A DNA stretch of 64,000 bases from Posidonia oceanica. Its lineage: Eukaryota > Streptophyta > Magnoliopsida > Alismatales > Posidoniaceae. Under the pieces are notes generated by a model. The model made no database searches, was not told where the DNA came from, and saw nothing but the letters and a program-made list of their open reading frames with translations. Within the stretch, counting starts at the first letter, position 1. Each line of letters opens with the position of its first letter. The DNA lies in the NCBI GenBank assembly GCA_037176725.1, contig JAZBRS010000029.1, positions 48,804,001 through 48,868,000 on the forward strand. Direction: 5' to 3'. Shown here one piece after another: positions 54,232-64,000 of this stretch. The translations under genes and the position numbers were made by a program.

Positions 54232-57200
54232 TGTAGCGATCCCGATCGGAATCAGGCTCGCTAATTAGCGGCGATTGGATCCGAGGAAGAGGCTCAACTC
54301 GAAAACACTTAAAATCGAGGAGAAAAGGGAAAGATAAGACAAATCAGAGTCGCCACCATGTCTATTAACGGGAGACAAGGAAAATCGGGGGAAATGCGCG
54401 AATTAACGCGCAAAACCAAGCAAGAAATGCAAAGCAGAGCAGTGCAAAGGAAAACAAATGCAAATGAATGCAAATGAGATGACTCTAGCCTAGGATAAGG
54501 GCAATATGGTCATTGCGGGCCAAAAGACAGGGCAAGGACTCCTGTTACGTGCGGGGAAGGTGTTAGGCACCCCCGACACGCCCGAGAATCGGTCTTTCTA
54601 GGCTTACGCTCGCATATGCAGGGAAATGCAGGATTGAATGCCTATGTGCCTATGAATGCTTAAATGAATGCTCAAGGAGTGCTCTAAGTGGGAAAATGCA
54701 AGGCAGAGAAGTAAACGTGCTCTCTAAATGCTCAGCTACGCTGTCTGTGTTCCGAACCAGGCGAAACCTAGCTCGTGAGAACTCCAGACAGTAAGCATCA
54801 TAGCCCTATATGCAAATGCAGACGAGAAAGCAAAACAGCGTTAAAATCATGCAATGCGATCGACATGCAAGAGAAAACGGCGTAAAACGCGCAAAACGAA
54901 GCGAGAAACAAGAATGCACGCAAAACGATGCGAAAGAGCGAAACCGGTGCGCAAAACAAGCGAAAAAAAGTAAGGCGGCACGCAAAACGAGACAATAAAA
55001 CAGAATGGTACGCAAAACGATGCAAAAAGAACGAAATCGGCACGCAAAGCAAGCGAAAAACAAGACGGGCGCGAAACGAGGCAAGAAAGCAGAATGGCAC
55101 GCAAAACGGTGCGAAAAGAACGAAATCGGCGGGCAAAATGAGCGAAAAAGCAAGGCAGCACGCAAAACGAGACAACAAAACAGAATGGCACGCAAAACGA
55201 TGCAAAAAGAACGAAACCGGCACGCAAAGCAAGCGAAAAACAAGATGGGCGCGAAACGAGGCAAGAAAGCAGAATGGCACGCAAAACGGTGCAAAAGAAA
55301 CGAAATCGGCAGGCAAAATGAGCGAAAAAGCAAGGCGGCACGCAAAACGAGACAACAAAACAGAATGGCACGCAAAACGATGCAAAAAGAACGAAACTGA
55401 GCACGCGAAATGGTGCCAAAACAAGACGGGCGCGCAAAACGGTGCAAAAGCAAAGCAGGCACGCAAAACGGTGCCAAAACAGCGGAACAAAACCCCGGAA
55501 AAGCTATGCGAATGCTAATGCAAAGAAAAAGATCAGCAGAAGCCAAAGAGAGGTAAGACAGCGCGTGTGTGAGAACAGACGCTGTTCGGGGCCACACAGA
55601 GCAGGTGTAAAGACCTGCAAAGGGGAGAGTGAGCAAACGGAGGGATTACCGCCTCTTTGTGACCGTTTCCCACTAAACCGCTCCACGGTGTGTCTCGCAT
55701 GCTGCCCAAAGCTCGCGATGCGATCGGATCGTGGAAAAGGGGGAAGAAAGTCACATTAAGTGGCAAATCCAGGGAAAACACAACACAAAACACTCAAGAA
55801 TACGCGAAACGGGGATTGGAATTGATAGACAAGAAGGGGAGGTCCTATTCTACATGCTCCAAGAGACCGAAAGCGAAAACGAAGCAAACTATGCAAACGG
55901 CATGCGATTGAATGCAATGCAAAGGTTCAGGAGGGCATACCTGGAAATCCTGGGGTCTGATCTGAAATCTGCTTGGTCCGTGCTGAAGAGCGCTTCGCTG
56001 CAGTCGCCTGGGCAGCTTGTTTAGGAAGATCCAACGGCCGGATTGAAAGATATCGCAGCTTCAGGGCGGAAAGGCCAGAACAGGAGAGAAGAACAGACCT
56101 AGGTGTTCAGGAGGTCCTAGGGGTGTGCAAAAGGGTCCTCCCAGGTGGATGGGAGCTGAGGGGGCTCTGGTGTGTGCGAAAGAAACTTAATGCAAAGCTA
56201 CATGAATGCAAATGCATGCAAGGTGCCAGAAAAGACAAGGAGGAAGACTTTTTAGAAAAAAAGGAGTTCAAATGCTATTTTAAAAAAGAAAAGGGGCTTA
56301 AATGCAAATTTTTGAAAAGGATGGGGCTTACAGGCAGGGATTCTGAGAACAGGAGGTGGCAGAGGGTAGTTTTGCAAAAAATAGGCTTCAGAACACAGCT
56401 TTTAAAAGTTGGTATGTATCAGAGGAGGTTTTGACAGCGAAGGACAAGCAAAAAGCAATTTTTTAAAACATGAGGGGCTAAAGTGTAATTTTTCCAGAAA
56501 ACAGGGTCCTGGGGAGTCTGGGAATGCAAGTGGAAGGTCTATATGCAATTTTATAAGAATAGGAGCTAAGATGCAACTTTAGGGGCAAAACGGTCTTTTT
56601 ACATGACTTTAAGGGGATGCAAGGACCTATATGTCATTTTTAAATCATGCAAGGGTCAAGTATGCAATTTTAGATGCAAAATGTGTTCTGAAATTATTGA
56701 CCATGGACTGACATGCAATTTTTTGAAAGTGCAAGGTTGAAAATGCAATGCAATAAGCTAAGATGCATGCAAAATGATCATTATGCATTTAAAATGGACC
56801 TAGATGCAAAAATGAAAAATCAGAGGGGCAAACATGCAATACAGTAAGCAAACAATCTAGATTAAGACCTAGGTTCTACATTACAATGGATCAGACAGCA
56901 AAAATGAAAAAAAACAGGGATATAGAATGCAATGCAATAAGGCAAACCATGCATATTAAAATTACATGAACTACTGTAGGACCTGGATGCAAATATTGAA
57001 AGTATAAGGGCTGAAACGAAATTTTTTATAACTAGCAAACACAGTAAGTGGACTTTCATGCAAATATTGAAAACTATAAACAGATCCTGCAATTTAACAT
57101 GGTTTTAGATCAAAATAACATAAGTTTAAACATGCTTTGGACTTAAACGCAATAATCAAAAACTTAAACGAAAGAAATGCAATGTAAGAAAAATTACCTA

Positions 57201-60200
57201 AGTTAGCAAAAGAAAGGAAAAGAAGGGGAGGACTTACAGTGGAGGGGGGGCCGAACTTCGCCGGCGATTCCTCCAGGCCGGTGGAGGAGGGGTGACGCGA
57301 GGCGGCGGCAGGCGGGGGGGAACCGGCGTGACGCGGCGGAGGCGGAGGAGGTCTGCGGCGGAGCTTCGGTGGAGGCGGGCGCGCGTGGGGAGCTGCTGTC
57401 CTTGCAGTTCCGGCGACCGGTGCCGGAGAAGAAGGCAACTCCGGCGAGTCTTTGCGGGCAGCACAGGTGACGAAACACCTCGGGGAAAAGCCGAGGAGCA
57501 AGAGGACGACGAGGGGAATCCGGGGGTAGTTTGCCTCGACCCTTTCGCACGCCGGAACAGCCCACCCACCTGGGTGGGTTTCGGCCGGCCGGAGGAAGGT
57601 GGAGACGGCAGAGGACGGCGGCTGCTGGTGTGGGGGCGGTTCGGGGGCGTCGCCGGAGGTCCAAGGAAGATGACGGAGGTTCCAGAAGTGTCTTCTACGG
57701 CCTGGAGCAAGATCTGGTTCAGTGGAGGCTCAACTGTGAAGGCCGAGGTGGGTGCGGCGTTGTGCGGCGTTCCAGGCCGAGGCGAAGGCACGGGCGGCTA
57801 GGTGGTTGCTTGGGGAGTGCGTGGGAGGAATCGGAAGTGAATTTCACTGAGTATGGAGGAAGATATGGGTGTTTGAAGATTTTGGCAAAAAAGAGGACCC
57901 AAGTGTTTGTAGTGGACTGCGAGGTGTGTGGGAGGTTTCAGGATGTGATTTTGGGTGGCTTGGGAAGGTGATTGCTTGGTGAGTCTGATGGCAAAGTTCT
58001 GGGATTTTAGGAGGCTCGTGGTGGTGGGTTTGCAAGGAAGAAGGTCGCTCTGAGCTTGTTTGGGTGCTGGCTACTTCGGGGAAGAATTCCGGCAAGGATT
58101 GGGGGTCTTTTTCGGTTCTGGAAGAAGGGTGCGAGAGCTGGTGACTTGGTCTATGCAAGTGTGCTGGCCGAATCCCTTTCTGGTTCCAAGATCTCAAGTT
58201 TTGTTGCCTCAAAGTTGCTGGTTTCCAACAGTCAAAGGGAGGGCATGGGTCTCTGTTTTCTGCCACCATTGGCAGGGCATGGAGGGAGTGGTCTTGGTCG
58301 TGGGTCGTGGGTGATGGTGGGAGGTCAAGGTGGTGTCAGGGAGGTTTGAAAAAAAAGAAAACCAATGGGGGAGAGGTGTTGTCGTTTGCAGGTTGTGAGA
58401 GAGGAGGAGAGTGGAAGAAGAAGAAGGGATGGAGGGAAGAAGAAGGAGTTGGGCATGGGCTGGGCCTTGAGCACAGTAGTAGAAAAGAAATTAAGAAAGA
58501 AGGAAAGAAGGAGGGGTAGAAAAGAAAGGGAAGAAGGAAGAAAAAGAAAGAAAGAGGAGAAAGAAGGAAGAAAATAAGAATAAAAAATAAAAATAGAAAA
58601 GGATGGGAAGAGTTTTTAGAATGGTTGTGTTTAGGTTAAGATTTTAATTAGGTTTTTTAATGATTGTTTTGGGTTAATTAGCGTGTTTTAGGATTGATTA
58701 GGGTTTTAGGGTTTTGGTTTTGCTTTTAATTAGTTTTTACTTGATTAAGTGTTTGTTAAATCTTTTTAAATTGTTTTAAAAATCGTGCTTTTCTTGTTGA
58801 GCATTTTAGGATATTGATTAGGATTTTTTAGGATTTATTTTTGTATTAATTAGGATTGTTTTTAGGTTTTTAAGTTTTAGTCTTCTTGGGGTTTTTCTTT
58901 CTTAAGTCTTTTGGATTAGGTTTTTTTAATTTTTATTTGCTGACTTTTCTTGATGTTTTTTAATTAGGTTTCTCTTGTTTGATTAAGAGTCTTCAAGTCC
59001 TTTTGATGTGTTCTTCATTCTTTTTAATTGAGTTCTCAAATTGTTTTCCTTAAGTTTGTTAAGTTAAGCTTTTTCTTTCATTAATTACTTATCTTAGTGT
59101 TCTTAATTGTTTCACTTCTCTTTTAGGGTTTATTTTTTAATTCTTTTGGTAGGGTTTTTACTTTTGGTGGGTCTTGATTTTGTTTTAGTTTTTTCCTAAA
59201 TTTTTGGGTATTTTCTTTTGGTTTGTTTTGCATTTTTTAGTTTGCATGCTTGATTTTCTTTTTAGCCTGATTTAGTTAAGTTTAAGTTTTTTAATTGATT
59301 GCTTAATGTTTTTTAATTGTTTTCCTTAGAGTTCTGGTTTGTCTCTTTTATGTTTTGGAATTTTATGGATTTTTAGGGGTTTTTATGGGTTTTTGCAAAA
59401 GAAAGAAAAGGAAAAGAGAAGGAGGAAGAAAATGGAAAAAGGGAGAAATAAAAGGGAAAGAGATGAGTTGGAGGGAAATGATTTTTTAAAATTCAGAGAA
59501 AATGCTAAAAATAAAATAAAAATAGGAATAAGATAGAGAAGGGATAGAAGCACAAAGGGGGGCCCACAGCCAGGCCAGGGAAAGGGCAAGAAGGGGATGA
59601 AAAGGGAGATGATAATCAGGAGAGAGAGAGGAGAGAGAAAACGATAATCCTGGAGAGAGAAAACGATAATTTGGGTGAAAGGAAGGCTTAGAGGTCTCAG
59701 AATGGGGTGAAAATTGGCGAGTGGGTAGTCTAGGGCTTAAGGTATTCGGTCTAAGGTTTTGGTTTGATTCTAAGAAGGTTTTGGAGGGGTTTCAAGGTGT
59801 AGAAAAAGGGGAAATTCACCTAGGTTTTCGAGGGTTTTTGGGAATGGGTTAGGTTTAGAAATTTCTAGGTTCTAGAGTAGGTTTGTTGAGTGGGTGGTGG
59901 TGGATTTTCCTATGGATTCTGGTCAAGTTTTGAGCTCGGGAAGAGGGGTAAAGGCTTAGGTCAAGTTGGCTAGTTTTGAAGGGTAAAAAGGAGGGTTAGG
60001 GTTTGGTTTTGGCTTGGGTTTTGGATGGTTTCAGGGTTAGGTTTTGGGACGGTTCCAGGGTAAGGTTTTGGGGTTAGAAAATGGGTGTGGTTCTAGGTTT
60101 GGCTTTGAGGTTTGAGCTGGAGTTTTGATTTGGGAAGAAGGATGAAGAGAAATGTGCGATTTTGGGTTTTTCCTAGCCGCCAGAGAGGTCCGCCGATTCA

Positions 60201-60225
60201 GCCTTGTCGAAATGGGGTGTCAACA
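54232..60225 (-). repeat. RE-C 5' LTR (5,994 bp)
   Basis: Near-identical to 31504-37499; the 2-bp length difference is explained by one G lost from a G run near 54690 and one from the G run near 57245. It contains the 180-bp array (54890-55510), a GC-rich block (57240-57806) and a T/G-rich U3 part. On the minus strand donor-like CTGTAAGTCC (about 57238) and CCAGGTATGC (about 55940) occur, matching places in the other LTRs. No gene is called. Confidence 0.96.
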
Positions 60226-60230
60226 CTAGG
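60226..60230. other. Target-site duplication of RE-C, right copy (CTAGG)
   Basis: Directly follows the LTR end at 60225 and matches 31499-31503. Removing one copy together with the element restores a continuous DUF7745-type frame in RE-B. Confidence 0.95.
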
Positions 60231-60875
60231 CAGATAGACCTGGCACCAGTTGTCTTGGCTGAAACATATCGCGGGCTGGACCGCATCTCTCATCGCTGCC
60301 GCCACTTCCACGGCTGTGGAGTGCTAGTACAAATCTGGCTGGCTGCACATTTAGAACTGGACATACTGTGCCCCCGGGGCAATGATATCGAGACTTACTA
60401 CAATAGCGGCCATGCCAAGACAATCAAAAGCGTCCCAGAAGAATACAAGAAACTATCAGATCTAACAGACGACACTGTAGCATGGCGTATCATCCCATCC
60501 GTGGCTGAGCCTTTCACTATCTTCTTTGACACCCGCGATGCGCGACTTGTGGTGCTACCCGGATTCACCGGAGGCATGGAGTACCATCCCGTCTAGGTCA
60601 TGCGGCAGTTCGGCCTTCAGCAGGGCGCCTTCATAGACAGCACCGCCCCTAGGCTCCTCCAGGCATATCTTTTTGGTTCAACATCTGCTACAACTGAACT
60701 AGCTAATCTGATGCAGCATGGAGTGCGGTCTACTGACATAGCATCTGCGCAAGGCTCGAGATGCACTCCTGAATACCTGACAGTGGTGCAGGCGCTCTGG
60801 CCCATCAGTGAGATACTTCCTGGCGCTCCCCTGTTCCCCGACTCCAGAAAGTCAAAGAAAGCTCAGATCGACTAG
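60231..60875 (+). pseudogene. RE-B DUF7745-type accessory gene, 3' part
   Basis: Continues the frame cut at 31503, from QIDLAPVVLAETYRG through HGCGVLVQIWLAAHL, and ends at the natural stop at 60873 after a basic tail (RKSKKAQID), like the tails in RE-A and RE-C. A TAG at 60594 interrupts it. Together with 30946-31503 it covers the whole 400-residue protein. Confidence 0.9.
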
Positions 60876-61371
60876 AGCTTCTGTGTAGCTGTCTGCTTGT
60901 TTAGTTCTTATGCTGTATCTTTTGGCCTGCCACAGGCGTGTAATCAAGTTCTATCAATACAAAGGCGTTCTGAGCCACCTGTTTGCATTTCAAATCTGCT
61001 TCAAGTGCATGCATGATCGCATCAATCATATTGCAGGGCCCCTGGCCAGACTTGCTGCCAAACACCGCAGGAAAGTCCTCCTCAATCAATCCGAGTGTTG
61101 ACCCATGCCATCCAACAAGCAAAGCCACCGAGCACCATCATCCGGATCTTCTTCCAAGGGCTGGTACCCCAAACTACTCGTTTGGCAAACACGTCAGTTT
61201 TGTCTTCACCCTTTGTTTTTGATGCCAAGGACGCGCTGGCCAACCCCTGGCATCATCCTGATACTAGGGGCATCTTTTTGATCGCCCCTTGGTATCATTC
61301 CCCCTCTCTTTCCCCCATGATATTCCTAGATATCACGGGATGATCTGCTCTCGCGAAACCTATTCATTTAC
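60876..61371 (+). other. RE-B 3' non-coding region with three-arm hairpin
   Basis: No gene. The arms CCCCTGGCATCA (61244-61255), TGATACTAGGGGC (61259-61271) and GCCCCTTGGTATCA (61284-61297) allow the middle arm to pair with either neighbour, as in RE-A and RE-C read in reverse. Pairing with the 3' arm has one bulge and the 5' pairing has one wobble and one mismatch. Only a trace of the GGTGCCAGCCC repeat (CTGGTACCCCAAACTACTCG near 61160) is present, so the array expanded in the other elements is unexpanded here. Confidence 0.75.
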
Positions 61372-61640
61372 TGACCGATAAGTCTGATATCTTATCACTC
61401 CATTCTTTTGGCAGCTGATAAGTCTGTTATCTTATCACCTATTCATTTGCCAGCCGATAAGTCCGATTTCTTATCACTCATTCTTTTGCCAGCCGATAAG
61501 TCTGATATCTTATCATCCTATTCTTTTGCCAGCCGATAAGTCTGATATCTTATCATCCTTTCTTTTGCCGGCCGATAAGTCCGATATCTTATCATCCTTT
61601 CCTTTGCCGGCCGATAAGTTTGATATCTTATCAATCAATC
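61372..61640 (+). repeat. RE-B array of GATAAG/CTTATC hairpins
   Basis: Seven copies of a roughly 38-bp unit, GCCGATAAGTCTGATATCTT followed by ATCATCCTTTCTTTT, each with a 6-bp stem GATAAG/CTTATC. Another copy, with one stem base changed, stands at about 62332-62357. RE-A and RE-C have this hairpin singly and instead expanded the 36-bp unit beside it. A short ATCA run (about 61628-61652) ends the array. Confidence 0.88.
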
Positions 61641-61654
61641 AATCAATCAATCAC

Positions 61655-62335
61655 CCCCTTTCCGGTTGATAGGACCATAAATTATCGTTCTCTGGCTGAT
61701 ATCCAAAACTATCACCCGCAGTTGTGTTATACGGCTGATATCCAGTAACTATCACTCATGATTGCGCTTCCGGTTGATAGGACCGTAAACTATCGCTTCT
61801 GGTTGATAGGACCGTAAACTATTGCTTCCGGTTGATAGGACTGTAAACTATCGCTCTCTGGCTGATACCCGAAACTATCCTGTGCAATCATGTTATACGG
61901 CTGATATCCAGTAACTATCACTCACAAACGCCCTTTCCGGTTGACAGGACCGTAAACTATCGCTCCCAGTTGATAGGAACGTAAACTATCGCTTCCGGTT
62001 GATAGGACCGTAAACTATCGCTCTCTGGCTGATATCCAAAACTATCGCAGGCATTTGCATTTTACGGCTGATATCCAGTAACTATCACTCATGATTGTGC
62101 TTCCAGTTGATAGGACCGTAAACTATCGCTTCCGGTTGATAGGATCGTAAACTATCGCTCTCCGGCTGATATCCGAAACTATCCTACACAATCATGTTTT
62201 ACGGCTGATATCCAGTAACTATCACTCTCAAGTGCACCTTCCGGTTGATAGGATCGTAAACTATCGCTTCCGGTTGATAGGACCGTAAACTATCGCTTCC
62301 GGTTGATAGGACCGTAAAATATCACCCCCCAGCCA
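61655..62335 (+). repeat. RE-B array of short hairpins in modules
   Basis: Same architecture as 1352-2370, read in transcript sense: units such as GGTTGATAGGACCGTAAACT followed by ATCGCTTCC. Nearly all stems here are GATAG/CTATC, and one (near 61943) reads GACAG against CTATC, a broken pair. Module arms still pair: CATGATTGCGC with GTGCAATCATG (one wobble), CAAACGCC with GGCATTTG (one mismatch) and CATGATTGTG with CACAATCATG (10 bp exact). The last module, with AAGTGCACC, has no visible partner. Confidence 0.83.
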
Positions 62336-62781
62336 ATAAGTCCGATATCTTATCACCTCCTTCGCGCTACTTTGTTCCAGGAAGACAAAGTCCCGCATCT
62401 CCCTGCAGTAGGAGAGGATGCCCCTCTCCCTTCGTGCTTCTTTTTGCTTGCTTGCTCCCCCAGGCGGGGACAGGCTGCCTTTTCCTTTCTCGCCTTGTTG
62501 CGCAAGTTTGGACTAGCTGCCAAATTTTTGCGTTGCATCGCAGTTTCTTTTAGCATCCCTTTTGCATTAACTCTGCACTTCCTTTTCTAACATTGCATGC
62601 CAGACTAACTGCATCAACATCATCAGCATCATCTGCATTGCATCAGCATTAGCATGCATTGCATACATTGCATCCCATCCATCTTCACCTGCATTTTGCA
62701 TTGTGGCAATAAGCCACGATGTTCGGTGCATCTGCCGAATAAGTGACTCACGCCAATAGCAATTTTCTGCTCCTGTCGGTC
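62336..62781 (+). other. RE-B 3' non-coding segment before the junction structure
   Basis: Reverse-oriented counterpart of 853-1350: a GC-rich block (62370-62520), a GCAT/ATCA-rich low-complexity stretch (62590-62690) and the conserved TTCGGTGCATCTGCCGAATA segment. No gene. Confidence 0.7.
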
Positions 62782-62862
62782 AGATGGGGTGTCTTGTCAA
62801 CCCTGAGCAGTGGCCTCACTTCGCATGACCTCGCTCAGGGAGAGGCATCTGTTGACACCCCA
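62782..62862 (+). other. RE-B inverted repeat around the polypurine tract and LTR start
   Basis: TGGGGTGTC (62785-62793) pairs with GACACCCCA (62854-62862). The inner CCCTGAGC (62801-62808) pairs with GCTCAGGG (62833-62840). The outer three base pairs present in RE-A and RE-C are lost. The polypurine tract AGGGAGAGG is at 62837-62845, followed by CATC and the LTR. Confidence 0.78.
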
Positions 62863-64000
62863 ATTTGACAGGTTGATTCAGTGGAATCCTCCTAGTGGCT
62901 TCTGAACCCAAACCTAAACCCAAAACCACATCTTTCTTCTCAAATCAAACCCTAAACCAAACTTAGAATCACTCCCATTTCCTAAACCCAAAAATCACCC
63001 AAAAACCATAGGAAAGCCCATCCTTCTCAACCTAGAAAACCCTCCAAAAAACCCTTAGAATTTCAAACCAAAACTACTCCCAAAAATCCTAGAAAACCTA
63101 GGTAAAACTACCCTTTTTCTACACCCCAATAACCTTCCAAAATCCCACTCCAAATCCTAGGTCAAACACTAGAAATCCTAGGTCACACACTCACCCAATT
63201 CCACTTCATTTCCAAGCCTTTATCCTCCCCATCTCTCTAAATTATCCTTTACTCCCTCCAAAATTATTCTTTTCTCTCTCCTCTCTATTTTCCCTCTTAT
63301 TCTCCCTCTTTTCCTTCCCTTCTCTCTCCTTTTCTTGCTTGGCAGTGGGCATACCTCGTGCATCTCTCCTTTCTGTATTTTATCTGTATTTTTATTTTAT
63401 TTTTATCTTATCTCTTGATTTTCTAATATTTAATTTCTTTCCTCCCCTCCCTTTCTTCTTTCTTTCTTTATTTCCTTCTTTTCTCCTTCCTCTCCTTTTC
63501 CTTTTCTTTTCTTCCACTAAACCTTTAAAACTCTAATTAAAAAAGGAAAACAAAAGAGAAACAAGTCAAAACCTTAAAAAGAAATAATTAAAAAACTTGA
63601 ACAAACAATTAAAAGAAAAATCCAACTAAAAGCAATTAAAAAACTAAGAATGCAAACGAAAAAACATAAAACAAACAAGAGGAAAATGCTATTAAAAACA
63701 AACAAAACAAAAACATAATCAAAACAAACAAAAAAGCAAAAACCCTTTTAAAAATAACAGAAAGCAAATCCTAGGAAAAAAGAAACAATTAAAAACCCTT
63801 GGATAAATAATTAGAAAAACAATTAACAAATCTAAGGAAACAATTAAAACTTAAAACAATTTAAAAGACCTAATTAAAAAGAAAAGAAAGGAAAAACTTA
63901 ATAAGAAAAACATAACTTAAAAACAATCAAAAAACTTAACAAACATTTAAAACAAAATTAAAAAACAATTTAAAGAAAAACTTGAAGAAAAATCATAAAA
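62850..64000 (+). repeat. RE-B 3' LTR, start only
   Basis: Begins TGTTGACACCCC, the same LTR terminus as RE-A and RE-C in reverse, right after the polypurine tract. The rest is A/C-rich U3-like sequence with AAACCCTAAACC at 62947-62958, a C/T-rich block at 63225-63330 and 63420-63520, and A-rich sequence to the window edge. No gene; the rest of the LTR lies outside. Confidence 0.9.

Larger units (their letters stand above)
31504..60225 (-). mobile_element. RE-C: complete, young Tat/Ogre-type LTR retrotransposon inserted in RE-B
   Basis: A complete 28.7-kb element on the minus strand, with a 3' LTR (31504-37499), an internal region (37500-54231) and a 5' LTR (54232-60225). The 5-bp repeat CTAGG stands directly outside both ends (31499-31503 and 60226-60230). 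The two LTRs are 5,996 and 5,994 bp; by eye I find about 17 substitutions and two 1-bp length differences, roughly 0.3% divergence, so insertion was recent. Gag-pol has just two premature stops. The internal order is primer site, leader, gag-pol, spacer, DUF7745-type gene, structured repeats, polypurine tract. Confidence 0.96.
22943..64000 (+). mobile_element. RE-B: older host LTR retrotransposon, split by RE-C and truncated at both window ends
   Basis: The element reads on the plus strand. Its parts are 22943-31503 (gag-pol from just after the zinc knuckle, spacer, first half of the DUF7745-type gene) and 60226-64000 (second half of that gene, structured 3' region, polypurine tract, start of the 3' LTR); 31504-60225 is RE-C. 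Its upstream half must lie beyond RE-A, left of the window. Protein-level similarity to RE-A and RE-C is high in pol and lower in the 3' gene. The frames carry 23 premature stops and at least two frameshifts, and the RT catalytic motif is changed. It is the oldest layer of the nest. Confidence 0.93.

Overview
This window is plant nuclear DNA made almost entirely of nested LTR retrotransposons. I see no host gene, tRNA, rRNA or bacterial feature. Dual RNase H domains, an integrase without a chromodomain, a tRNA-Arg-type primer site, very long LTRs (5.7-6.0 kb) and a repeat-filled 3' region all point to the Tat/Ogre branch of Ty3/gypsy (Metaviridae). An extra open reading frame of the DUF7745/plant-mobile-domain type lies 3' of pol. 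An angiosperm, probably a eudicot, is suggested; I cannot name the species.

Layout. Three related elements are present. RE-B (plus strand) is the oldest and is the host of the nest: 22943-31503 plus 60231-62849 internal, and the start of its 3' LTR from 62850 to the window edge. RE-A (minus strand, 1-22942, its 3' LTR cut by the left edge) sits in RE-B's gag-pol. RE-C (minus strand, 31504-60225, complete) sits in RE-B's DUF7745 gene and is flanked by a 5-bp target duplication, CTAGG. RE-C's two LTRs are about 99.7% identical by eye, and the comparable 784 bp of RE-A's LTRs about 99.1%. The order of events is therefore RE-B, then RE-A, then RE-C.

Order within an element (5' to 3'): LTR, primer site, a 1.3-kb leader with a candidate small intron, one gag-pol frame (gag, zinc knuckle, aspartic protease, G-patch-like segment, RT, RNase H, second RNase H, integrase), a 1.5-kb spacer with a polypurine tract, the DUF7745-type gene, a 3.5-kb structured repeat region, the polypurine tract and the LTR. 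RE-B's frames carry 23 premature stops, RE-A's gag-pol 8 plus a frameshift, and RE-C's only 2. TAG makes up 28 of these 33 stops and TAA none, which fits decay of methylated CHG sites. The DUF7745-type gene is uninterrupted in both RE-A and RE-C.

The most unusual content is the 3' region. About 30 short hairpins per element keep perfect pairing although their stems differ (GATAG/CTATC, GACAG/CTGTC, GGTAG/CTACC). They are grouped into modules closed by longer stems that differ between modules but pair within each one, and the whole array is closed by an outer stem. A three-arm hairpin that can pair in two exclusive ways, and an inverted repeat spanning the polypurine tract and LTR end, also show compensatory changes. 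This looks like selected nucleic-acid structure and I know of no described counterpart.
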